From: CAZPAH01 sp964584495
Lineage (GTDB): Bacteria > Krumholzibacteriota > Krumholzibacteriia > Krumholzibacteriales > Krumholzibacteriaceae
Assembly (NCBI GenBank): GCA_964584495.1
Contig: CAZPAH010000019.1
Location: 1-32,572, forward strand
Length of the DNA: 32,572 bases
Direction: 5' to 3'
Positions 8,652-15,923 of the stretch are shown here, one piece after another (the stretch's first letter is position 1; every line of letters starts with the position of its first letter). A program made the position numbers and the translations under genes. The notes below the pieces were generated by a model, which was not told where the DNA came from, ran no database searches, and saw only the letters and a program-made list of their open reading frames with translations.

Positions 8652-10364
8652 TTATACACGCGAAATTTCTTCTTCGCTCTTCTCTCCGGCATCCTCGCCG
8701 GCGACGTAAGTGCCCGCTTCCTCCATGGAGGTTCCGAACCCGTTGATCCACCCATACCTTCGAATGAGGAGCTCCGGCTCGAGTATCGGGTATTCCTGCT
8801 CGCCGAAATGCAGATACCTGGCGGTCAATGATGCCCAATTACCCCTTGTCAGCTGTTCGCGCAGTCCTTCGACCTTTCTGCCCGGTCCATTCGAGTAGAT
8901 CCCCAGCCTTTCCTCGGCGAGGCCGACGATCACTATATGATCGCCTTCCGTTCCGGCATCGATCTCGTCGGCCGCCAGCTCATCGAGACGGCACACGGGG
9001 ACCCTCGTTCCCGATAGCATTACGAACTTGCCGTTGGCGTCGCTTTCTATCTCGATCGAGGAAGTCTCCACGACCCTGGCGATACAACGGGATGGTATCG
9101 CGAATTCGGCGCCGTCAACGCTGATGACGTGATAATCGGTCATGACGGAAGTTCTTGGAAATGAGAACCGGAAACGTCCCTCGCTACCCTTTTCGGGCTC
9201 GACCCACAGTATGCCCTTCCATTCCTTGAGAATACCGCGAACCTTGAGTAACCCCTGGTAATAAGCCACGGTATCGTCTCCGTCAATTTCCGAATCACAT
9301 ATATAATTTTCTCCGTTGTCTCCTATCTTCCCCACCAGGTACGAGCCCTGGCTCGATATGTCGACATCAACCTGAAGATCCAGATCGTCCCGGCCCTCAT
9401 GCATCCTGCAAATATCGTAGATGCAGCATTCCAGTATTACGGCCAGGTCCGCCGCCGCTTTGCCCTCGAGGGAAAAATCGCTCGTCTGCATCTCCAGCTT
9501 GGTCCGCCATTCCCGGAGGCGTCCGTGCATTTCCGTAAAATCCCTGACCCCGTCCAGGACGGTGCGGCTCGAAACCTTGGACCTGAACGGCCTGGCGCTG
9601 TCACCTATTCTTTTCAGCATGTTGCCCAGAAGACCGACAAAAAACTCACTCTCACCGAAAGCCAACTCGAGGTCTATCAGGCCCTGCTCGCCGGCATCCG
9701 GGTCATCGATGCAACTGCCAAGGCGCTCGTTCACCCTCTGGAGGGATTTCATGAGCCTTTCGAGGGTCATGAATCCTTCCCCCGAATTCCTGTCGCAGGT
9801 CTCCTTATTCATATCGGCGTAAGGTCCGCTTTCCACGGTCTCGCTGGGGAACCCTTCCACCGCATGGATTGATTCGCCGCCTGCGCCGGCATCCTCTTTT
9901 CCTTCCCCACCTTCGATCGTGATCCCGGCCGGTGGATTGATCGTCTGCGATAAACCCTGCGATTCTACTTCGGTGATAAGGAACTTGATCTCATGCTCCA
10001 GCCCGCTGAACGTTTCCGCTTTTTCGATCTCTTCTATCTCGCCGGTTATGATCTCGGCGACAACCTGTTCTTCCGTCTCCAGTATCTCCGATACGACCTG
10101 CGAAAGGTGCTCATCCCAGCATCTGCCTATATTCATCGATCCGGTGAGCAGCTCGCCGAAGAGGCTCAACGTTCTGCTCCACTCGTCCAGGCCGAGCATA
10201 CGCGTGCTTCCTTCGAGGAGCCTGTTGGCAAAGCAGGTTTTCTGGATCTTCATCCCATCGAGATCCATGCCCGAGCCGTGAGCCATCAGGTCGTTGAGCT
10301 TGGATATATGATCATTAACCTGCTCTCCGAAGAGTTGCTTATTTTCTTCATTCAGATTTACCAA
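8652..10364 (-). CDS. CheA-like scaffold: degenerate Hpt and kinase domains plus CheW-like domain
   Basis: The 570-aa protein follows the layout of CheA without its chemistry. An Hpt/P1-like helical domain (about 1-110) contains FANRLLEGSTRMLGL, which aligns with the CheA P1 motif but has Arg48 where the phosphorylated His should be. An acidic linker (110-200) and a helical segment (about 200-295) follow. Residues 300-405 resemble a histidine-kinase ATPase fold (KIGDNGENYI in place of the G1 box; GLLKVRGILKEWKGILWVEP and RFRFSFPRTS at the end), but the N-box Asn and the Gly-rich G2 box are missing. Residues 408-540 are a CheW/P5-like domain. The start is TTG at 10364 with GAGGTGA six nt upstream. 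It lies 14 nt after the MCP-like gene, so it probably couples that receptor to partners. Its kinase ancestry is inferred from motif spacing. Confidence 0.8.
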   Translation of the reverse strand: MVNLNEENKQLFGEQVNDHISKLNDLMAHGSGMDLDGMKIQKTCFANRLLEGSTRMLGLDEWSRTLSLFGELLTGSMNIGRCWDEHLSQVVSEILETEEQVVAEIITGEIEEIEKAETFSGLEHEIKFLITEVESQGLSQTINPPAGITIEGGEGKEDAGAGGESIHAVEGFPSETVESGPYADMNKETCDRNSGEGFMTLERLMKSLQRVNERLGSCIDDPDAGEQGLIDLELAFGESEFFVGLLGNMLKRIGDSARPFRSKVSSRTVLDGVRDFTEMHGRLREWRTKLEMQTSDFSLEGKAAADLAVILECCIYDICRMHEGRDDLDLQVDVDISSQGSYLVGKIGDNGENYICDSEIDGDDTVAYYQGLLKVRGILKEWKGILWVEPEKGSEGRFRFSFPRTSVMTDYHVISVDGAEFAIPSRCIARVVETSSIEIESDANGKFVMLSGTRVPVCRLDELAADEIDAGTEGDHIVIVGLAEERLGIYSNGPGRKVEGLREQLTRGNWASLTARYLHFGEQEYPILEPELLIRRYGWINGFGTSMEEAGTYVAGEDAGEKSEEEISRV

Positions 10365-10378
10365 ATGATCTCACCTCA

Positions 10379-12220
10379 TTAACGGCTTGGAGTCTCCTCA
10401 TATTCGACCGCGCCAAGCTCGAAAAGATCGTATATCGGTTCTTCCTCTTCCTTCCGTCCGTGAGGATCCATCGACACCTGCGAAGGTCCCCCGGCCGCGG
10501 GCGCCTGAGACATCGGTGGCGCGGAGTCGGGGCCCTGCACGCCTGGGCCGGCATCCACTTCCACCTGCACATTGTCCCGCGAGAGCTCGTTACCCGATTT
10601 TTCTACGTCTATCTTGACCCACCGGTGTCCGGGCATCTCCATCCACTCTCCGCCCTCTTCCGGTCCCTCCCCGGTTTCGCGACCTCCCCCGGGAAGTGCA
10701 TCCTCTTCCGGCAGGCCGCCCTGATCATCGAAATCGCCGAACGATATCTCGTCTCCGGCGTCAGGTCCGGCCGGCGATTCGGCTATGGCACTATCATCGA
10801 GGGACATGCCCTTATCGGGGGATTCATCGGCCGTTGGGCAGCCATCCCATACATGTCCGTGATCGATGACAAAATCGTTCTGAACCGAGAGCTTCTCCGG
10901 CTCGCCCGAGCCGAAGTTGACGATCGATCTATCGCCTTCCGAGAAACCCTCTTTCCGAGTCGTTTCCTCTTCCCGATCCACGGCGATTTCATCGGCGCCG
11001 TCATCCTGCGAGAGGCATTTCTGGAAATTTTCGTTAATCTCCTCTATTTCGCTTCCGAGCTCCGTCAATTTTCCCTGAAGCATGTGGCTTTTCTTTTCGA
11101 TCTTTCCCGATATCTCGACAATTGGCGCACCGAACTCTCCACCGCCCTGCTGAGCGGAAGATCCAAGTTTATTGAAGTTCCCGGCAAGCTTCGAAGCGAC
11201 CGTCGAGATTGCCGCACCCAGCTTGTTGGACCGTTCGGCCGACGAACGGACTTTCTCGGCGTAGCGCGCCAGCTCCTTGTCCTCTACATTTCCTTTGGCC
11301 GCCATCAGAGCTATGTTGAGGGCCAATCCGTTATTCTCTTCCGAGAAATCATGAAGGACCCTACCCATTTCTTCCAGCTTTCCTACCGAATCGAGTAGTT
11401 CGGCGTATGTCCCCGGCGCGGCATTACCATCGGGCGAGAAAGCCGGAGTTTGTTCCTGAGCGCCTCTCCCCATCTGCTTCGCAACACTGTTGAGCTCTCC
11501 TATCGCGCGGACTATCTCGAGGATATCGCCATTCGCCCCGGCTACCGACTCCAGCATCTTCCCGCAGGAAAGAACCGTCTGACCGGCCGTTCTTTTCATT
11601 GCTTCATTGTGCTTCGACTCCGAGGCGTCGGCACCGCCCCGCAGGGATACATACTCCTCGACCTTCCTCACCAGCGGAGCCCACCACTTGCCTTCGACGA
11701 GAGTGTCCTGGATCGGATTACCTTTCAGAACCGAGTCGATCTCCATCTCGAGATCGACCGATCTCATCTCTTTTTCCTTCTGGTTCATCTCTTCCGAGAT
11801 CTCGCGGATCTGGTCGCCGTAATTTCTCAGAATCTCCTGTAGCTCCGGGTAGTTCGATAGTCTTGCGATCTGTGCAGGATTCGTAAGGTCGTCCACACTG
11901 TCGGCAAGCGAGATCATCTTCCGGTAATCCTGGCCTGAATCGAGATAGAACTTGTATCTTCTCACCGCCGAGGCGATCATGAAATAGGTCACAAGGGCTA
12001 TAAGAACGACTCCGGCCACGAGAGGATATATCTCTTTGAAGAAGGCGAACGAATCGACTATCCACTTGCTCGCGTCCCCATGCAGCCATGTAAGGTCTAT
12101 CTTGTAGACGTTGACCAGGTAGTAACCCACTCCGAAGCTCACGACAAGCAGCATAAGGGATACGAACATTCCTATCTTCCAGGGCGAAGTCAGTACCGGC
12201 TTCTTTTTTGAATCTCGCAC
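10379..12220 (-). CDS. MCP-like membrane signalling protein with long acidic tail
   Basis: Two hydrophobic segments (about 16-37 and 65-86) enclose only about 27 residues, so no periplasmic ligand-binding domain exists. A cytoplasmic helical part (about 95-195) precedes a chemoreceptor-like hairpin (about 205-400). Its tip, NNGLALNIALMAAKG (296-310), followed by LARYAEKVRSSAERS, aligns with the MCP tip (NLLALNAAIEAARAGE ... VAEEVRKLAERS), but conserved Glu and Arg residues of the tip are changed. Residues 408-613 form an Asp/Glu/Gly/Pro-rich, probably disordered tail ending in PIYDLFELGAVEYEE. The CheR-tethering pentapeptide is absent. The start is GTG at 12220 with AAGGAG nearby. It is the first gene of the operon, behind a sigma-54-like promoter. 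Confidence 0.82.
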   Translation of the reverse strand: MRDSKKKPVLTSPWKIGMFVSLMLLVVSFGVGYYLVNVYKIDLTWLHGDASKWIVDSFAFFKEIYPLVAGVVLIALVTYFMIASAVRRYKFYLDSGQDYRKMISLADSVDDLTNPAQIARLSNYPELQEILRNYGDQIREISEEMNQKEKEMRSVDLEMEIDSVLKGNPIQDTLVEGKWWAPLVRKVEEYVSLRGGADASESKHNEAMKRTAGQTVLSCGKMLESVAGANGDILEIVRAIGELNSVAKQMGRGAQEQTPAFSPDGNAAPGTYAELLDSVGKLEEMGRVLHDFSEENNGLALNIALMAAKGNVEDKELARYAEKVRSSAERSNKLGAAISTVASKLAGNFNKLGSSAQQGGGEFGAPIVEISGKIEKKSHMLQGKLTELGSEIEEINENFQKCLSQDDGADEIAVDREEETTRKEGFSEGDRSIVNFGSGEPEKLSVQNDFVIDHGHVWDGCPTADESPDKGMSLDDSAIAESPAGPDAGDEISFGDFDDQGGLPEEDALPGGGRETGEGPEEGGEWMEMPGHRWVKIDVEKSGNELSRDNVQVEVDAGPGVQGPDSAPPMSQAPAAGGPSQVSMDPHGRKEEEEPIYDLFELGAVEYEETPSR

Positions 12221-12250
12221 TGTATTCTCCTTTTAATATGCACAAAAACC

Positions 12251-12262
12251 GACTGTTCAGTC
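12251..12262. promoter_or_regulatory. Inverted repeat in the leader of the signalling operon
   Basis: The sequence GACTG-TT-CAGTC is a 5+5-bp inverted repeat lying between the predicted start of transcription and the GTG start codon. The 9-mer AAAAACCGA flanks or overlaps it at 12244-12252 and recurs at 12272-12280. It could be an operator or a small RNA hairpin; no known regulator is suggested. Confidence 0.3.
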
Positions 12263-12315
12263 CTTCGCTATAAAAACCGAAAAAGTGACGATAATTTCCA
12301 ACTGCCGGGGGAATC

Positions 12316-12331
12316 CGCAAAGATTATGCCA
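12316..12331 (-). promoter_or_regulatory. Sigma-54-type -24/-12 promoter of the signalling operon
   Basis: On the minus strand TGGCATAATCTTTGCG matches the sigma-54 pattern TGGCA-N6-TTGC with exact GG-to-GC spacing. Transcription would begin near 12305 and give a leader of about 85 nt before the MCP-like gene. No good sigma-70 pair is seen here. The assignment rests on the motif, its position and a similar site at 13422-13437. No sigma-54 activator gene is in the window. Confidence 0.55.
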
Positions 12332-12485
12332 ACGTGAAAGTTACAGTAATATGTCGTATTGATAGGGCGTTACGAGGAATTTTCAAGAACAGTAAAGGAT
12401 CGGAGGAACGAATATGCGTTTCCTGGGTGCGTTTTGCAAAAAACAAAATGCCTGATACCGACTTACATCCGGGAGGATCGATCGC

Positions 12486-13295
12486 CTATTTGGATCTGCC
12501 CTTTCGGATAACCGGCGTATAGAGCGCCGGAACCCTGTCGGCGAGAAGATTGTTGGTCGAGGTGATATTCTTGTTATCCGCTTCCGAAACATCTATCTCG
12601 ATGACCTTCAGAGACTCGCTCCTGTCACCCGCCGAGATGAGCACATCCCCTCTGGGGCCGAGGACCTGGCTTCCGCCGGTAAAGGTGAGGTTGAGCGTTC
12701 CGCGCCGCTCGGTCCCTATCCTGTTGGCCGTTACGGCGAACACTCCGTTCTCGATGCATCTCGTGTGCATAGCGTCCTGCCCCCATGGAAGAACGAGGTT
12801 CGCCGGGTGGACGAGTATCTGGGCTCCCTTGAGGGTGAGGACCCTCGCCACCTCTGGCACGATCCAGTCGAAGCAGATCATCATTCCAAGCTTGGCCTCG
12901 GGAGTCGAAATCACCTTGAGCTTCTTGCCCGGATCGAAAAACAGCTTTTCCCTGTCGAAAAGATGGACCTTCTGGTAGACCTCCACTTTTCCCTTGGATG
13001 AAATAAATACCGATGAATTATAAAACTTGTGACCCGATTTCTGCGCTATTCCGAAAATGAGATTCAGGTTTTTCCTCTTAGCCACCTTTTTCATTTCCGT
13101 CGTGGTGTAGCCGGAGGGTACGCTTTCGGCCAGGCTCTGCAATTCCTTCTTGTTCTTGAAAAGATACCCGGTATTGAACAATTCGGGCAAAACTACCGTA
13201 GCATCAGACACCTTGCTGAGAAGATTCGATGCTTTTTTCACATTTTTCTTCACCTCACCGAACTTTGAGCGGAGTTGAAGGAAACCGATTCGCAT
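12486..13295 (-). CDS. Carbon-nitrogen hydrolase (nitrilase superfamily amidase)
   Basis: The 269-aa length and the Glu-Lys-Cys triad fit the nitrilase superfamily: Glu38 in LPELFNTGY, Lys109 in YQKVHLFDREK and Cys141 in MMICFDWIVPE, followed by HPANLVLPWGQDAMHTRCIENG. Most such enzymes are amidases or carbamoylases rather than true nitrilases. The substrate is not readable; omega-amidase or N-carbamoyl-amine hydrolase activity are options. It is cytoplasmic, with no signal peptide. It is transcribed alone, divergently from the 259-aa unknown gene. The ATG at 13295 is preceded by an unusual run of eight G. Confidence 0.9.
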   Translation of the reverse strand: MRIGFLQLRSKFGEVKKNVKKASNLLSKVSDATVVLPELFNTGYLFKNKKELQSLAESVPSGYTTTEMKKVAKRKNLNLIFGIAQKSGHKFYNSSVFISSKGKVEVYQKVHLFDREKLFFDPGKKLKVISTPEAKLGMMICFDWIVPEVARVLTLKGAQILVHPANLVLPWGQDAMHTRCIENGVFAVTANRIGTERRGTLNLTFTGGSQVLGPRGDVLISAGDRSESLKVIEIDVSEADNKNITSTNNLLADRVPALYTPVIRKGRSK

Positions 13296-13318
13296 ATACC
13301 CCCCCCTTTTTAGGGTAT
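13296..13318 (-). promoter_or_regulatory. Poly-G ribosome-binding region inside an inverted repeat
   Basis: Eight consecutive G (minus strand, 13299-13306) sit where the SD of the nitrilase-family gene is expected. They are flanked by ATACCC / GGGTAT arms (13296-13301 and 13313-13318) that could fold over the SD. The tract length could vary by slippage. Confidence 0.4.
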
Positions 13319-13421
13319 TAACAAATTTCCAGGCCTAGTTCCATGATATCGGCCATTATAACAGATTGAAGCCAGATTCAAATCAAATAATTCATTCTGA
13401 TGAAATTCGGCCCCGGATGCG

Positions 13422-13437
13422 TGGCATGAACCTTGCA
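13422..13437 (+). promoter_or_regulatory. Near-consensus sigma-54 promoter
   Basis: TGGCATGAACCTTGCA matches the sigma-54 consensus TGGCACG-N4-TTGCW at every defined position except one (C to T). Transcription should start near 13448, about 45 nt before the ATG at 13493. This is one of the clearest promoters in the window. Confidence 0.75.
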
Positions 13438-13492
13438 GCCCGGCCCTGCTGACATCTGGAAACGCTTCTTGGTACTGCAACGGAGAGACAAA

Positions 13493-14272
13493 ATGGCCCT
13501 ATCGACCACCTTCACGCCCCTCGGCAAGGCCGATCCGGAATCGACCCGGACCTGTTTCTTTATGATGAATAACCTGCTTTACAGCAGGATGGAGAGCGGG
13601 TTCCCATCCAACGACGAATACTTCGACGAGGATGTAAATGTCTATATCGCCGATCTGCTGGCCTCGCTGATCCAGCCCGAGCATCACGAGAACCTTTTAA
13701 AATACGTCGTCCCCTACGACCTTTCCCTATTCGAGAAATTCGACGGCGAGAACGATCCGAGAATCAAATTCAACGTATACCGGACGAACGCGGATTTCCT
13801 GCTTCTTTCACTGGGGCTTTTCGATAACCCGAAAAGGGTCCGCCCCAATTCCGCCGTTCACATGAAGATCAAACCTCTATCCTATATCGGAAGAGGCAAG
13901 ACCTACTATTCCCTCGCGCAATCGTACCTGGTGAAGGCATCCTGCAAGCAATCGGCCATGGCGGATGTCATGGGCAAGCTCTCGCGCGGATTCGAAAAAT
14001 ACACCAAAATACTTTCGGTTCTGAGAAGCGAGTATTTCAATATCATCGGGCATATAAGCGAGGGGGAATTGTTTCATCTGGAAAACGCCACCATGGAAGA
14101 AGAGCGCCGCCGCGAGCTCGGATCCCTCTACGATGCATTCCTCGATGCGTATTCCGAATACCGAAAGAGCGGATCCGGCGCCTCCAAGCAAGTCCTCGAT
14201 GAAGCGGTCGAGAAACTGCGCGCCCAGGACCCTTCTTTCAATTTCAAGCCGGACGAGAGCGCGCCCGGTTGA
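13493..14272 (+). CDS. Unrecognised 259-aa soluble protein behind a sigma-54 promoter
   Basis: I do not recognise the family. The protein looks mostly alpha-helical, with no signal peptide or membrane segment. Visible stretches include TCFFMMNNLLYSRMESGFPS, a middle part with KIKPLSYIGRGKTYYSLAQS, and a charged C-terminal helical region (EEERRRELGSLYDAF). I chose ATG at 13493 because CGGAGAGA precedes it at 13481-13488; an upstream TTG at 13433 overlaps the promoter. The gene stands alone between the divergent nitrilase-family gene and a convergent hydrolase. Its promoter links it to sigma-54 regulation and perhaps to the nearby signalling operon. A role in motility, pili or envelope biology is only a guess from typical sigma-54 regulons. 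Confidence 0.8.
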   Translation: MALSTTFTPLGKADPESTRTCFFMMNNLLYSRMESGFPSNDEYFDEDVNVYIADLLASLIQPEHHENLLKYVVPYDLSLFEKFDGENDPRIKFNVYRTNADFLLLSLGLFDNPKRVRPNSAVHMKIKPLSYIGRGKTYYSLAQSYLVKASCKQSAMADVMGKLSRGFEKYTKILSVLRSEYFNIIGHISEGELFHLENATMEEERRRELGSLYDAFLDAYSEYRKSGSGASKQVLDEAVEKLRAQDPSFNFKPDESAPG

Positions 14273-14278
14273 TGCCTG

Positions 14279-15178
14279 TCAAACCTTCCTTATGAAATCG
14301 CTGCAGAGCCCGTACACCTTCTCCGACTGAGCCCCCTTGACCAGCACATGCCCTCCGTCGTTCATGAGAACGAATTCGGAATTCGGATTCAAGCAGTGGC
14401 GTTTCAGAAAATGGAATCCCCTGGTCGAAACTACCGGATCGTCGGCCGCTTGTATTATCATTACCGGCTCCTTGATCGGCTCGAAGCCCGACCGTGTTCT
14501 GTCCACGAATTCGATCAGGGTGCTTTTAACGGGAGCTATCTCCCTCGCAACGGATGGAAGAATGGATTTCCACATGCGGAACAAGAAATACCTGCTCCCG
14601 CGGGATGGAAAAATCCCGGGAGCGATGAGAACGGTCCCCTTCACGGGGTGCCTCCTAAGGATGTCGAGAGCGATCGTTCCCCCGAAGCTGAACCCGACCA
14701 CATAGGTGCTGGGAGAGTAGCTCAAAAGCGTTCCCAGAACAATCTCCACCTGGGAGAGGCAAACGGACCAGCGGTTCTCCATCTCTATCCGTTTTCTCCC
14801 CTTCCCGTTTCCCCTTCTGAGATGGAACAGCCCCGAAAAATAATCCCTGAGTCCGTAATCGGCGCTCTTCGGGTCGAGCGGAAGCCTTACCCCGTAGACG
14901 GTATACCCCTGTCTGAAGAGATGCTCGCCCAGCGGCCTCATCTCCGCCGGAGTCCCCCCGGCGCCGTGAATCAACAGGCAGCAGAGCGACTCCCTCTTCT
15001 GCATCAGAAGGAAACTTCGCTCCCCGTCGGGAATACCGGCCCTTCTCTCGACGAACAACCTGCTCTCATGGAAAAAATTCAACAGATCGATGCGGGGACC
15101 GATCTCGCCGGGTTTCTCCCTCACCAATTTCTGAAGCTCCCATACCGATTGGTTAATCTTTTCGAGTGTATCGGTCAC
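14279..15178 (-). CDS. Alpha/beta hydrolase, carboxylesterase-like
   Basis: The 299-aa protein has an alpha/beta-hydrolase core: oxyanion-side HGAGGTPAEM (71-80), nucleophile elbow GFSFGG with Ser164 (162-167), acid residue in AADDPVV (near 247) and His277 in GGHV. The fold resembles bacterial monoacylglycerol lipase or carboxylesterase enzymes; the substrate is unknown. About 60 helical residues precede the core. It has no signal peptide. The start is GTG at 15178, overlapping the stop of the QueG-like gene as GTGA, so it is probably translationally coupled. It ends 6 nt from the convergent 259-aa gene. Confidence 0.88.
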   Translation of the reverse strand: MTDTLEKINQSVWELQKLVREKPGEIGPRIDLLNFFHESRLFVERRAGIPDGERSFLLMQKRESLCCLLIHGAGGTPAEMRPLGEHLFRQGYTVYGVRLPLDPKSADYGLRDYFSGLFHLRRGNGKGRKRIEMENRWSVCLSQVEIVLGTLLSYSPSTYVVGFSFGGTIALDILRRHPVKGTVLIAPGIFPSRGSRYFLFRMWKSILPSVAREIAPVKSTLIEFVDRTRSGFEPIKEPVMIIQAADDPVVSTRGFHFLKRHCLNPNSEFVLMNDGGHVLVKGAQSEKVYGLCSDFIRKV

Positions 15179-15897
15179 GCCGTCCCCTTTCCTTCAGCGC
15201 CGCTCCCGCCGTTGCAGACCTTCACGCAAAGACCGCATATCATCGTGTTCAGCTTCTCGCTCTTCGAGAAACGCCGGAGCTGGGCGGCGCACCGGTCGAG
15301 CCCGAATTCTTCCGGACCCTCGCCTATCGCGCCGACAGGGCATACGCTTATGCAGCTCCTGCACTCTCCGCAGCCCTCCGGGCCGCCCGAGATCCCGCGG
15401 ACCGGGAGCGGCATCCCGGTCAGGATCGTGGCAAGCCTCACCTGCGCGCCGAAATCGCCGTTCACGAGCAGGTTGTTGCGCCCCCTCCACCCCATGCCGG
15501 CCCTCTCCGCCATCTCCCTGTGGGAGAGATGACCCCTCAGCCTGTTCCAGTCGAGTATCTGCGAGGCGGGTATCGGCAATGCCCTGTATCCGTTTCTGCG
15601 GCATTCGCCGGCAATAAACAGAGCGGCCTGGTCGAGGGCGAAATTCACCATCCTGTAATGATGGTAGTACGTCCATGTCGGGGCCGTCTTGACCGTTTCC
15701 AGGACCGGGCCGGACAACCTTATCCCGATTACGACGGCGTTATCGAGCCCTATCGAGATGTCGCGGATCGATTCATCGAACCTCGACCGGCATTCGTCGT
15801 CCACCCTCGCGCTCGAGAGGATATCTATGCCCGTATGCCGGGAGGCCTTCCTCAACATCCGGAGGTTTTCCGCTGGTTTCGGATTATCCATAGTCAT
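15175..15897 (-). CDS. QueG-like protein with two 4Fe-4S clusters
   Basis: The C-terminal half has a double-cluster ferredoxin pattern: CGECRSCISVCP, then a lone Cys in DRCAAQL and CGLCVKVC. The upstream segment (HREMAERAGMGWRGRNNLLVN, GAQVRLATILT) matches epoxyqueuosine reductase QueG and its relatives. QueG uses cobalamin to finish queuosine in tRNA, but it is usually 300-380 aa with a HEAT-like C-terminal part; this protein, about 240 aa, ends after the second cluster, so another reductase role is possible. The start is uncertain: TTG at 15927 overlaps the guaB stop as TTGA, while ATGs at 15897 and 15891 have G-rich sequence upstream. It sits between guaB and the hydrolase in one operon. 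Confidence 0.8.
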   Translation of the reverse strand: MTMDNPKPAENLRMLRKASRHTGIDILSSARVDDECRSRFDESIRDISIGLDNAVVIGIRLSGPVLETVKTAPTWTYYHHYRMVNFALDQAALFIAGECRRNGYRALPIPASQILDWNRLRGHLSHREMAERAGMGWRGRNNLLVNGDFGAQVRLATILTGMPLPVRGISGGPEGCGECRSCISVCPVGAIGEGPEEFGLDRCAAQLRRFSKSEKLNTMICGLCVKVCNGGSGAEGKGTA

Positions 15898-15923
15898 CCC
15901 GTTCCCGGCATTGCCCGCCAGTC

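Noticed and set aside
12272..12284. A 13-mer (TTTCGGTTTTTAT, minus strand) shared by the signalling-operon leader and the lexA promoter spacer
   Set aside because: It is A/T-rich, lies in different promoter contexts, and two copies in 32 kb are weak evidence for a shared operator.
14348..15532. Plus-strand 394-aa frame across the hydrolase and QueG-like genes
   Set aside because: It runs antisense across two genes with clear catalytic and Fe-S motifs and has no recognisable domain.
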